In this document: one piece after another, positions 39,065 through 47,318 of the stretch
How positions within the stretch are numbered: the stretch's first letter is position 1
Layout of the letters: the number at the start of each line of letters is the position of its first letter
Assembly: GCA_021740785.1 (NCBI GenBank)
Contig: JAIOZI010000003.1
Location: forward strand, 1-64,000
Reading direction: 5' to 3'
DNA length: 64,000 bases
Source: Melioribacteraceae bacterium
Lineage (GTDB): Bacteria > Bacteroidota > Ignavibacteria > Ignavibacteriales > Melioribacteraceae
Translations under genes and position numbers: made by a program
Notes under the pieces: model-generated
What the model saw: the letters and a program-made list of their open reading frames with translations, nothing else
Database searches by the model: none
What the model was told of the DNA's origin: nothing

Positions 39065-39526
39065 ATGAGATTATTAACAATAATTTTTCTGGCTTTATTA
39101 ATTTTTTCAAGCTGTAAAAAGGAAGAGATAAATATGGAAAATGAAATTCAATTATTAATTCAAACGGATAATGATTTTTCTACAGCATCAAAGGAATTAG
39201 GCGCTGCCGCAGCTTTTAAGAAATTCCTAACAAAAGACGCTCTCCAATTTCCGGGGGGAGCAGATGTATTAACAGGGGTTGAGAGTATATATTCTTCAAT
39301 GCTAGAAGATGATTCAACATATTCGCTTACATGGAAGCCTCAACACGCAGAAGTAAGCAACTCCGGTGATATGGGCTGGACATGGGGTTATTACAAACTT
39401 ACAATTAAAGAAAGCGGACAAAACCGTTTCGGGAAATACCTGAATGTGTGGCGAAAGTCTGAAAACGGGAAATGGAAAGTTGCTGCAGATATTGGTTCAC
39501 CCGGACCTGACAGAGACAAACTGTAA
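39065..39526 (+). CDS. SnoaL/DUF4440-like lipoprotein
   Basis: A 153-residue exported protein. The signal peptide ends in a lipobox IFSSC (C17). The mature part matches the NTF2-like/DUF4440 fold: a helical start (LLIQTDNDFSTASKELG), DALQFPGGADVLTGVESIY, and the closing strands GDMGWTWGYYKLTI and LNVWRKSENGKWKVAADIGS. Members act as small ligand-binding or ketosteroid-isomerase-like proteins; no catalytic residues can be assigned. An AGGAG site lies 6 bases before the ATG. It sits between two thioesterase genes in the same direction. Confidence 0.82.
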   Translation: MRLLTIIFLALLIFSSCKKEEINMENEIQLLIQTDNDFSTASKELGAAAAFKKFLTKDALQFPGGADVLTGVESIYSSMLEDDSTYSLTWKPQHAEVSNSGDMGWTWGYYKLTIKESGQNRFGKYLNVWRKSENGKWKVAADIGSPGPDRDKL

Positions 39527-39553
39527 CAAAATAAAAATGAGGGAATAAAAACT

Positions 39554-40039
39554 ATGAACGAAATAAAAATTAAAAAAGGAAATGCGTTCCAAGATTTCTA
39601 TCCTGATGATGTTGCACATTGCTACGGCTGTGGAAAGCTGAACGAATATGGTCATCAGATTAAAACTTATTGGGAGGGAGATGAAACCGTAACAAAATAT
39701 ACACCAAAAGAATATCACACGGCAATACCGTGATTTGTTTACGGCGGTTTACTGGCTTCGCTCATTGACTGCCACAGCACCGGTTCAGCCGCGGCTGCAA
39801 TGTATAAATATGAAAACCGTGAAATGGATACCGACCCGCCGCTTAGATTTGTAACTGCTCAATTAAGCGTGACTTATCTCAAACCAACTCCTCTTGGTGT
39901 GGAGCTTGAATTGCGCGGCAAAATAAGAGAAGTTAAAGGTAAAAAAGTGATTGTTGATACTGATCTTATTGCCGATGGCGTAGTATGTGTAAAGGGTGAA
40001 GTTGTTGCAGTTAAAATGCCGGATGATTTAATTCAATAA
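39554..40039 (+). pseudogene. PaaI-family thioesterase gene interrupted by an in-frame TGA
   Basis: The frame from ATG at 39554 (GAGGGA upstream) reads HCYGCGKLNEYGHQIKTYW and then YHTAIP, a TGA at 39731-39733 (codon 60), and continues without shift as FVYGGLLASLIDCHSTGSAAAA and VTYLKPTPLGVELELRGK to 40039. Homologues carry Gly between the P and the F/Y, so one base change GGA to TGA explains it. The downstream part still looks intact. Either a fresh nonsense mutation or a sequence error fits. Gly recoding is unlikely because TGA ends many normal genes here. Full length would be 161 residues. Confidence 0.85.
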
Positions 40040-40146
40040 GTAAAGTCTGCTGACTTATAAAATCATTTGTTTAGTAAAACGTATATTTTTAAAAGAAGCA
40101 AAAACATTCCCTGCAAAAAGAATTACAAAGGAAATCCTTTTTTTAT

Positions 40147-40788
40147 TTATTCAATGTTATCGCAGATACTGTCGGGTGAATCTCTATGATAGATATAGGT
40201 TGGTTTATCAACCTGTAATATTTTGAATCTGCTTGAAGCCCGCTCATAGAAATCTGAGTCATCACTATATTTAAGATTTCGGAAACCACCGAGAGCAAAG
40301 AAGACTTCTCTTCTGCCGAAAAATGTTCCGCCTATTGTACAATCTTTTAAGTGGATTTTTTTCGTGAGATCGTTTTTATCCTTAACAAACGGATCACCGA
40401 TAATCTCAACTCCACCGTGTAACAAATCAATTGAATCATTCTCATCCAAAAATTTAATTCGTAATTCCAAATGTTCCGGTTTGAATTCATCATCACTGCC
40501 AAGAAAGGTGATATATTTTCCGGTTGATGCCTGAATCCCGGCATTGTGAGTAAGAGGAGGTTTGCGATTAGAATGCTTCATGTAACGAATATTTTCAAAC
40601 GAATTTATGTATTGATTTATCATTTCGAATGTGGAATCAGTGCTGCCGTCATCGACAATTATCAACTCCCATTCGCTGAAAGTCTGCTTTATTACAGATT
40701 GGATTGCCCTGTGCAAACTCCATTCACGATTGAAGGTCGGCATAACAACTGAAACAACAGGAGTAAAGTCTTTGTATAAATTGATCAT
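40147..40788 (-). CDS. Family 2 glycosyltransferase
   Basis: A 213-residue GT-A enzyme. It opens with VSVVMPTFNREWSLHRAIQS, has the nucleotide-binding IIVDDGSTD near residue 45, and a metal-binding GSDDE near 98. The acceptor-side pattern GGFRNLKYSDDSDFYERA follows. It transfers a sugar from a nucleotide donor to an unknown acceptor at the cytoplasmic face. It is shorter than most GT2 enzymes and lacks any membrane helix, but looks complete. It is divergent from the GT4 gene with a 72-bp gap, suggesting a shared control region for envelope or polysaccharide synthesis. Confidence 0.9.
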   Translation of the reverse strand: MINLYKDFTPVVSVVMPTFNREWSLHRAIQSVIKQTFSEWELIIVDDGSTDSTFEMINQYINSFENIRYMKHSNRKPPLTHNAGIQASTGKYITFLGSDDEFKPEHLELRIKFLDENDSIDLLHGGVEIIGDPFVKDKNDLTKKIHLKDCTIGGTFFGRREVFFALGGFRNLKYSDDSDFYERASSRFKILQVDKPTYIYHRDSPDSICDNIE

Positions 40789-40860
40789 TTATTCGGTCTT
40801 TAATATTTATATTGTGTTTTCAAAATTTCATCTAATTTACAAAGATTTTTCGATTATTGA

Positions 40861-41979
40861 ATGAATATACTTGTAATTAATTGGCGCTGTATAAAGAATC
40901 CCGAAATGGGCGGCGCTGAAATTCATATGCACGAAATCTTTAAATGCATTGCTGCTAAGGGACACAAAGTAACTTTAATCGCTCATAATTTCAAAGGTGC
41001 AGAACAAGTAGAAATAATTGACGGAATTGAAACTATTCGTGTCGGGAATAAATTTTTCTTCAATCGGCAGTTTAGAAGATTTTTTCTCAATTCAAAAAAG
41101 TTTCAGAATTATGATTTGGTAGTAGATGATATATCAAAGATTCCTCTATTTACCCCAAAGTACATCGATAAACCGCTGGTTGGAATTCTTCACCACATCC
41201 ACGGGAATTCACTATATAAAGAAATACCCGCACCATTGGCTTATTATATAATCCGGACAGAAAAGAAAATCCCAAAAATTTATTCAGGCACTCCGATTTT
41301 CACAGTCTCCCCCAGTACAAGAAATGAATTAATTGAAATGGGACAGCCTGAAGAAAATACTGATTTACTTTACAATGCAATTGATCATGAACTTTTTCAA
41401 AACGTTAATGTTGAAAAATCGGAAATCCCTTTGATCAGTTTTATTGGACGAATAAAAAAATACAAACAAATTGAAACAGTTATAGATGCTGTTGCATTAT
41501 TGATAAACCGCTTTCCCGAGATTCAATTTCACATTGGGGGTCGGGGTGATCATTTACCAAAATTAAAAGAATATGTTAAGCAAAAGGGATTGGACGGAAA
41601 CATAAAATTTCTCGGCTACTTAACAGAAGAACAGAAAGCCGAAGTGATGGGTAAATCATGGTTGTTTATAACAATGGCAATTAAAGAGGGCTGGGGAATA
41701 ACGGTAATAGAGGCTAACGCAATGGGAACGCCGGTTATCGGTTCAGACGTACCCGGGTTGAGGGATTCAATTCAAAATGGTGTGACCGGGTTACTTTCCG
41801 AGTTAGGAAATTCGAAATTATTAGCAGACCGGATACTGAATTTATTCGAAAATAAAAATCAATTAGACATGTTATCTAAAAACGCAAAAGAATGGTCGGG
41901 AAAATTTACATGGGAAAATTCGGCTGATCACTTTCTGGATCGTGTTAAAGACTGGTATCCTGAATTACGTGGGAAATAA
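40861..41979 (+). CDS. Family 4 glycosyltransferase
   Basis: A 372-residue GT-B enzyme. The N-terminal acceptor domain has MGGAEIHMHEIFKCIAAKGH, and the C-terminal donor domain has FIGRIKKYKQIETVIDA and the E-x7-E motif in KEGWGITVIEANAMGTPVI. It probably adds a hexose to a glycan or lipid from a nucleotide-sugar. The GT2 gene lies divergently upstream, and a small charged protein and a DUF2723 membrane protein follow, a layout suited to surface glycan assembly. Specific sugar and acceptor cannot be read from sequence. Confidence 0.9.
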   Translation: MNILVINWRCIKNPEMGGAEIHMHEIFKCIAAKGHKVTLIAHNFKGAEQVEIIDGIETIRVGNKFFFNRQFRRFFLNSKKFQNYDLVVDDISKIPLFTPKYIDKPLVGILHHIHGNSLYKEIPAPLAYYIIRTEKKIPKIYSGTPIFTVSPSTRNELIEMGQPEENTDLLYNAIDHELFQNVNVEKSEIPLISFIGRIKKYKQIETVIDAVALLINRFPEIQFHIGGRGDHLPKLKEYVKQKGLDGNIKFLGYLTEEQKAEVMGKSWLFITMAIKEGWGITVIEANAMGTPVIGSDVPGLRDSIQNGVTGLLSELGNSKLLADRILNLFENKNQLDMLSKNAKEWSGKFTWENSADHFLDRVKDWYPELRGK

Positions 41980-42069
41980 AAAATATATCTTTTGTTCGTT
42001 CCCGAATTCTTTGAAATATTTCATATATTAATGGTTTGAAAAAATTATTGAATATCAAATAATAATTTC

Positions 42070-42306
42070 ATGAGAAACAGAGATCAAAAAAAGTATCTTG
42101 ATACGCTTAAAAGATACACGCGAAAAATGGATCCGAAAGAATTAACGGATTATAAAATGATGGTTAAACGTCATAAGGATGATGAGGATTTTGACAACCT
42201 TACATTCGAAAGACTAAAAAACCTTCATGAAAAATACCATGTAAACCGTGAGCGTAAAGATTACGATCACCTATTCAAAAAACCGGATGAGAATTCATCC
42301 GATTAA
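42070..42306 (+). CDS. Small highly charged protein of unknown function
   Basis: A 78-residue soluble protein rich in Lys, Asp, Glu and Arg (KKYLDTLKRYTRKMD, MVKRHKDDEDFDN, NRERKDYDHLFKKP), predicted mostly helical. There is no signal peptide or known domain. It ends 17 bases before the DUF2723 gene, which has its own GAGGAA site, so the two are probably co-transcribed. The regular codon use and placement support a real gene. No function can be proposed. Confidence 0.65.
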   Translation: MRNRDQKKYLDTLKRYTRKMDPKELTDYKMMVKRHKDDEDFDNLTFERLKNLHEKYHVNRERKDYDHLFKKPDENSSD

Positions 42307-42323
42307 ACCGTAATGAGGAAATA

Positions 42324-45236
42324 ATGAACGAAAAAATGCTTCACAGAATTATCGGATTCGGTGTATTCCTGGTAGCAGCAGTTATATATTTTATGACCGT
42401 GCAGCCGTCGGTATCCTTTTGGGATTGCGGTGAATTTATTGCTTCATCTTATTTGATGCAGGTGCCTCACCCGCCGGGAACTCCATTTTTTTTAATACTC
42501 GGCAGACTCTTTTCAATGATTCCGTTTGCAGATAATATTGCTTTTAGAGTCAATACAGTATCAGTACTTTCAAGTGCATTCACTGTTTTATTCCTTTACT
42601 TGATTGCAGTAAAACTGATTGAAAATTACAAAGGTAAAAAATACGATAATCTTTTAGATGCACTTGGAACATATATCGCCGCTGCAGTCGGCGCTTTATC
42701 TTTAGCATTTGCGGACACATTTTGGTTCAATGCGGTCGAAGCTGAAGTTTATGCACTCGCAACATTTTTTATTGCAATTGTTGCATGGCTGATGATGGTT
42801 TGGAATGAAAAAGCAGACGAACCGGATAATGAAAAATATTTAATATTAATTGCATATCTCATCGGTATTTCTACCGGTGTACATTTAATGTCGGTGCTGG
42901 CAATTGTTTCCATCACAATGGTAATAATGTTTCGTAAATACATCACAGATGAAAATCACCTAATACAAACAGCTTATATTTTCATCGGTCATGCCGTAAT
43001 ACTGCTGTTGATTGCAGTTGTTATGTGGGCGGGAATAACAAGTTCGGGCCCGCCTGCACCTGAAGAATACAAATCAGTCGATCAAAGATTTTTAATGATA
43101 TTCGTCGGGTTAAGTGCATTAATAATGGGAATATTCTGGAGAAAACTTTTCACACGAAATTCAATTTATATCCCGGTAATAATCGGCGGTATTGCTTTAT
43201 TCACTACATATCCAGGTATGGTGAAGTATATTCCCAACTTTATGTCTGAAGTAGGCGGAAATAATATTGTATTAGATATCTTGATAATTCTGGGAATATT
43301 GGGATTAATTGGTTACGGTATTTATTGGACTAAAACAAATAATCAAGAAACTCTGAACCTAGTATTCAAGTTGTTTTTATTCGCGTTCTTAGGTTTCACT
43401 ACATATTCGATGATCATTATCCGCGCCAACCAGGATCCACCCATTAATTTGAATAGCCCGAAAACATTCCCTGAGTTAATTTCATATCTTAATCGTGAAC
43501 AGTACGGTGATTTCCCTACATTCCAGCGCAGGTTTTCCCAGGAACCCCATCAACAGAGAATTTATACCCAGTACAGCAGTGATTTAGATTTCTTCTGGTC
43601 TTATCAAATGAATCACATGTTCAACCGTTATTTGATGTGGAATTATGTCGGGCGCGAATCAACTATTCAAGAATCAGGTATCGACCCCTCAAAATATTGG
43701 GCAATACCATTCATCTTCGGTTTATTCGGAATGTATTATCATCTGCGTAAAGATTGGAAAATGTTTTCCGTATTTATGATGATGTTTATTTTTCTCGGAT
43801 GGCTGACTGCCTTTTATCAAAATCAACAGGAACCTCAACCGAGGGAACGGGACTATTTTTACGTCGGGGCGTTTTTCGTTTTCTCTATTTGGATTGCCAT
43901 CGGCACACGCGGTTTATTTGAGGTGTTGAAAGAAAGTATTGAAGAAAGTGGTCTCAAACAACCGGTTCTAGGAAGCTTTTTAGTGCTTGCATTCATTTTC
44001 ATTCCGGCAAATATGCTGAAAGAAAATTACTTTACTCATGATCGATCGACAAATTATGTACCGTGGGATTATTCTTATAATATGCTTCAAAGTGTTGCTC
44101 CGAATGCAATTCTATTTACAAACGGAGATAATGACACTTTCCCGTTATGGTATCTGCAGGATGTTGAAGGTGTACGGCGTGATGTAAGAATTGCCAACCT
44201 CAGCTTATTGAATACTGCATGGTATATTGAGCAGCTAAAGAACACGGAACCTCATGGCGCTGAGAAAGTTGCTATGACAAGATCGGATACGGAAATAAGG
44301 AAACTCGGACCGATGAGATGGGAGCCGAGAAAAATGTCGGTTGACGTACCCGAACAAGTCTACAAGGAATTCGGCATTACCGATACGTCAGTTATAAATA
44401 AAGGAAATATTACCTGGACAATGGAGAACAGCGCTCAATTCGGGAATGTGAAAGCTGTGCGGGTTCAGGATTTAATGGTGCTTGATCTGATTATTGCCAA
44501 TCAGTGGAAAAGACCTATTTACTTTGCAGTTACTGTTTCCGATGACAGCCGGATAGGTCTGGATGATTACCTTCAAATGGAAGGTTTATCATTCAGGTTA
44601 ACGCCCATTAAAAATACTTCTTCATATGAAAGGGTTGCAGAAGATATTATGTATGATCAATTGTTTAATCTTCCCGCACCGGATGAATACAGCAAAGATT
44701 ATGATCCGGGATTCAAATTCCGCGGGCTGAATGATCCGACAATTTTCTTTGATGATAACCATGTACGCCTGACTCAAAATTATAGAAATTCGTACATGCG
44801 TCTGGCGCTCCATTATCTTTATAATACAAACAAGAAAGATATGGTAGTGAAAACGCTTGATAAGATGGAAGAAATGCTTCCGCGTTCAATTATTCAAATG
44901 GATCCAAGGCTGTTGTTCGACGTCGGAAATATTTACCTTGAAGCAGGCGCTGTCGATAGATTTGCTGAAATATCAATTGAAGTAGAAGAGTACGCACTTA
45001 AGAGACTTGAACAAAACCCGCGTGATTTCAGCAGCAGTTATAATCCTTACAGGTTATTGTTCCAGATTTATGAGAATCTGAAGCAGTATGATAAGGCGCT
45101 TGACATTGCGCTTCGTCTGCAGAATTTAATACCAAACGATGCGAATGTTAATTCACTGGTTCGCCAATATAGAAACTTATTGAAATCAGATACGGTCGAA
45201 ACTCCGGTTCAAGAACTTAAAGGGGATTTCGATTAG
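42324..45236 (+). CDS. DUF2723 membrane protein (possible protein O-glycosyltransferase)
   Basis: A 970-residue protein. The N-terminal DUF2723 region shows TVQPSVSFWDCGEFIASSYLM and VPHPPGTPFF in the first periplasmic loop; the Asp and Glu resemble the catalytic acids of GT-C mannosyltransferases. About ten to twelve membrane helices run to residue 590. A large soluble part follows with FTNGDNDTFPLWYLQ, and a TPR-like tail lies near 840-950. The family is thought to move sugars from a lipid carrier to proteins across the membrane, which fits the nearby GT2 and GT4 genes; this is inference. It ends at a strong terminator. Confidence 0.88.
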   Translation: MNEKMLHRIIGFGVFLVAAVIYFMTVQPSVSFWDCGEFIASSYLMQVPHPPGTPFFLILGRLFSMIPFADNIAFRVNTVSVLSSAFTVLFLYLIAVKLIENYKGKKYDNLLDALGTYIAAAVGALSLAFADTFWFNAVEAEVYALATFFIAIVAWLMMVWNEKADEPDNEKYLILIAYLIGISTGVHLMSVLAIVSITMVIMFRKYITDENHLIQTAYIFIGHAVILLLIAVVMWAGITSSGPPAPEEYKSVDQRFLMIFVGLSALIMGIFWRKLFTRNSIYIPVIIGGIALFTTYPGMVKYIPNFMSEVGGNNIVLDILIILGILGLIGYGIYWTKTNNQETLNLVFKLFLFAFLGFTTYSMIIIRANQDPPINLNSPKTFPELISYLNREQYGDFPTFQRRFSQEPHQQRIYTQYSSDLDFFWSYQMNHMFNRYLMWNYVGRESTIQESGIDPSKYWAIPFIFGLFGMYYHLRKDWKMFSVFMMMFIFLGWLTAFYQNQQEPQPRERDYFYVGAFFVFSIWIAIGTRGLFEVLKESIEESGLKQPVLGSFLVLAFIFIPANMLKENYFTHDRSTNYVPWDYSYNMLQSVAPNAILFTNGDNDTFPLWYLQDVEGVRRDVRIANLSLLNTAWYIEQLKNTEPHGAEKVAMTRSDTEIRKLGPMRWEPRKMSVDVPEQVYKEFGITDTSVINKGNITWTMENSAQFGNVKAVRVQDLMVLDLIIANQWKRPIYFAVTVSDDSRIGLDDYLQMEGLSFRLTPIKNTSSYERVAEDIMYDQLFNLPAPDEYSKDYDPGFKFRGLNDPTIFFDDNHVRLTQNYRNSYMRLALHYLYNTNKKDMVVKTLDKMEEMLPRSIIQMDPRLLFDVGNIYLEAGAVDRFAEISIEVEEYALKRLEQNPRDFSSSYNPYRLLFQIYENLKQYDKALDIALRLQNLIPNDANVNSLVRQYRNLLKSDTVETPVQELKGDFD

Positions 45237-45267
45237 CAGGCTGCATTTATAAATTTGCAATAATTTT

Positions 45268-45303
45268 AAGAGCTGATCAACCATTGATCGGCTCTTTTTT
45301 TCT
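45268..45303 (+). terminator. Rho-independent terminator after the DUF2723 gene
   Basis: AAGAGCTGATCA (45268-45279) pairs with TGATCGGCTCTT (45285-45296), allowing one G-T pair, around a five-base loop, and continues into a run of T. It lies 32 bases after the stop. Confidence 0.9.
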
Positions 45304-45312
45304 ATTTTTTTT

Positions 45313-45500
45313 CGGTTAAACCGGAATTATGCATTATAACACGCTACATAAATAATAGGATTATAAATTGCGCCGTCATTTATGGCAGCGATTCTTTAAA
45401 GATAATGGAATGCGGGCTTTAGCCCAATAACCTTTTGGGTTAAAACCCGATATATTTGTTTATCCATTATTCACGGCGCTGAAGCACCGTGCTATTATTC
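45313..45500. repeat. Composite palindromic intergenic repeat
   Basis: Between the terminator and the leftward LOG gene lie several short inverted repeats: GGGC/GCCC (45414-45425), GGGTT/AACCC (45437-45448) and an outer pair ATAATGGA/TCCATTAT (45402-45409 and 45463-45470). A CACGG ... CCGTG pair follows (about 45472-45490). The GCGGGCTTTAGCCCAA part resembles the TGGGCTAATGCCCA hairpin at 26941. No gene is present. Confidence 0.6.
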
Positions 45501-45517
45501 TTATTGAATAATCCATG

Positions 45518-46054
45518 TTAAAATTTTTCCAAAAGTTTTGGAATGATATACCCGGCACATTCTTCAACATCTTCAAAAGTTTTAATCAGTCCGGTTTTTC
45601 GTTTCTCAATTACAATCCTTTTTTCCATCTCATCAATGATATTTTTCCACATATCACCAACTGCAGCAACCGGTTTAATGTTCATCAATCCCTTATTCAG
45701 GAATTCCCATACTATCGTTAACTCCAGCATAGTTCCGGTACCGCCCGGTAGAATAATATAAGCATCACCAAATTCAACCAGTTTTTCAATTCTTACCATC
45801 AAACTATTAGTTGCAATATTTTTGGTTAGATGTTTACTAGGATTAGATCTAAAAACAGAAACCGTAATACCGACTGCATCCCTGCCTGCTTCAACCGCAC
45901 CTTTGGAAACCGCATCCATTATTCCCATATATCCACCGGTACAAACATCTATTCCGTTTTCACCTAAAATTTTTCCAAGCCGGTATGCATTTTCATATTC
46001 TGTATCACCCTGCTGAGGAATTGAACTGCCGAAGACTGAAACAATTTTGCTCAT
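45518..46054 (-). CDS. LOG-family Rossmann protein (TIGR00730-type)
   Basis: A 178-residue protein of the LOG/YgdH family, once labelled lysine decarboxylase. The start IVSVFGSS, the CTGGYMGIMDAVSKGA segment and the signature PGGTGTMLE (family pattern PGGxGTxxE) are present. Studied LOG enzymes are phosphoribohydrolases that cut the base from cytokinin or purine monophosphates. The bacterial substrate here is unknown. Its ATG directly follows the YjbQ stop with no gap, so the two form one transcript. Confidence 0.9.
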   Translation of the reverse strand: MSKIVSVFGSSIPQQGDTEYENAYRLGKILGENGIDVCTGGYMGIMDAVSKGAVEAGRDAVGITVSVFRSNPSKHLTKNIATNSLMVRIEKLVEFGDAYIILPGGTGTMLELTIVWEFLNKGLMNIKPVAAVGDMWKNIIDEMEKRIVIEKRKTGLIKTFEDVEECAGYIIPKLLEKF

Positions 46055-46474
46055 TTATTGTCCTGTAAATTGAGCTATAATATTGCGGCTGCGCTCACGG
46101 TTATCAAAATCGATAAGTACAATTTGCTGCCATGTACCGAGAATTAACTTACCGTCTTTAAATGGAACCGTAAACGATGCGCCCTGCAGCGCAGACCTTA
46201 CATGTGAGTAACCGTTATGATCGTTCCAAGTTTCATCGTGATGATATTTTTGATTTGATGGAATAATCTTTTCAAAAAATTCTGGATAATCCTGAAGAAG
46301 ACCGAGTTCGTATTCAATTGTCGTAATGCCTGTAGTAGCCCCGGGTGCAAATACCAATACACTCCCCTCTTTCATATTCGCTTCTCTTAAAAGCATATCC
46401 ACTTTCGAAGTGATATCGATGATATCATTTCTCCCTTTTGTTTTGACACTGAATGTCATTGTCTTTATTTTCAT
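46055..46474 (-). CDS. YjbQ family protein (UPF0047)
   Basis: A 139-residue single-domain protein of the YjbQ/UPF0047 family. Visible are VFAPGATTGITTIEYE, the YHHDETWNDHNGYSHVRSALQGAS segment with clustered His residues that bind metal in the fold, and LGTWQQIVLIDFDNRERSR. Members have weak thiamine-phosphate synthase activity in tests, but the true role is unclear. The ATG at 46474 is chosen because homologues start near here; an earlier in-frame start at 46498 adds eight residues. It is the first gene of a pair with the LOG-family gene. Confidence 0.9.
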   Translation of the reverse strand: MKIKTMTFSVKTKGRNDIIDITSKVDMLLREANMKEGSVLVFAPGATTGITTIEYELGLLQDYPEFFEKIIPSNQKYHHDETWNDHNGYSHVRSALQGASFTVPFKDGKLILGTWQQIVLIDFDNRERSRNIIAQFTGQ

Positions 46475-46556
46475 CTCATACCAAAATAATTGTTGCAAAC
46501 GTAAACTTAGTAGTAAATAAATATTATTACAAGATTGATCCCGGAAAATAAATCGA

Positions 46557-47318
46557 ATGTATATTAAAAAAGCATCATTCAGATTTTATGAAGAATTGAA
46601 CGATTTTCTAAAACCGATTCTAAGGAAAAAAACATTCGAATTTGAGTTTAAAGGTAATCCGTCAGTTAAAGATGTAATTGAAGCAATAGGAGTACCGCAC
46701 ACTGAAATTGATTTAATACTTGTTGACGGGAAATCCGTTGGTTTCGATCATATTTTAAAAGATAAATCACAAGTTTCCGTTTACCCGGTCTTTGAATCGT
46801 TCGATATTTCCAAAGTTACTCATCTTAGATCAAAACCCCTGCGTGATAAAAAGTTTATATTAGATGTCCACCTCGGGAAACTTGCATTATCATTACGCAT
46901 ACTGGGAATTAATTCTATTTACAAAAACAATATTGATGATAAACAAATAATCAAAATTGCATTATCAGAAAGCAGAACAATCCTCACACGTGATTTGGGT
47001 ATTTTGAAAAACGGCAATGTAACTCACGGTTATTATGTGAGAGAAACAAACACGGATAACCAGGTAAGAGAAATTATTAATAGATTCCAGCTGAATAATT
47101 TTATAAACCCACTAAGCAGATGTTTGAAATGCAACAATCCGCTGGAAGTAATAGACAAAGAAAAAATCGAACATCTATTACAGCCAAACACAAAAAAACA
47201 TTTTCATGATTTTTATTATTGCAGCGTATGCGAAAAAGTATACTGGAGAGGATCACACTACCAAAATATTATGAAAAAACTGATGAACTGGGGTGTGGAG
47301 ATTAATAATCAGCAATAA
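46557..47318 (+). CDS. Mut7-C RNase-domain protein with ubiquitin-like N-terminus
   Basis: A 253-residue cytoplasmic protein. The N-terminal ~80 residues form a ThiS/ubiquitin-like beta-grasp domain (VKDVIEAIGVPHTEIDLILVD, VSVYPVFE). Then comes a Mut7-C/PIN-like RNase domain (FILDVHLGKLALSLRILGI, RTILTRDLGIL) with conserved Asp residues, and a zinc ribbon (CLKCNNPL ... CSVCEKVYWRGSHY). An RNA-related role is inferred from the fold. The gene is divergent from the YjbQ pair by 82 bp, and its 3' end overlaps the convergent TPP-enzyme gene by 17 bases, so both transcripts overlap. Confidence 0.88.
   Translation: MYIKKASFRFYEELNDFLKPILRKKTFEFEFKGNPSVKDVIEAIGVPHTEIDLILVDGKSVGFDHILKDKSQVSVYPVFESFDISKVTHLRSKPLRDKKFILDVHLGKLALSLRILGINSIYKNNIDDKQIIKIALSESRTILTRDLGILKNGNVTHGYYVRETNTDNQVREIINRFQLNNFINPLSRCLKCNNPLEVIDKEKIEHLLQPNTKKHFHDFYYCSVCEKVYWRGSHYQNIMKKLMNWGVEINNQQ

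Noticed and set aside
39731-39733. TGA read as glycine or selenocysteine
   Set aside because: TGA ends many ordinary genes in the window (for example at 379 and 21505), the position is Gly in homologues rather than Cys/Sec, and no SECIS-like hairpin was recognised after it.
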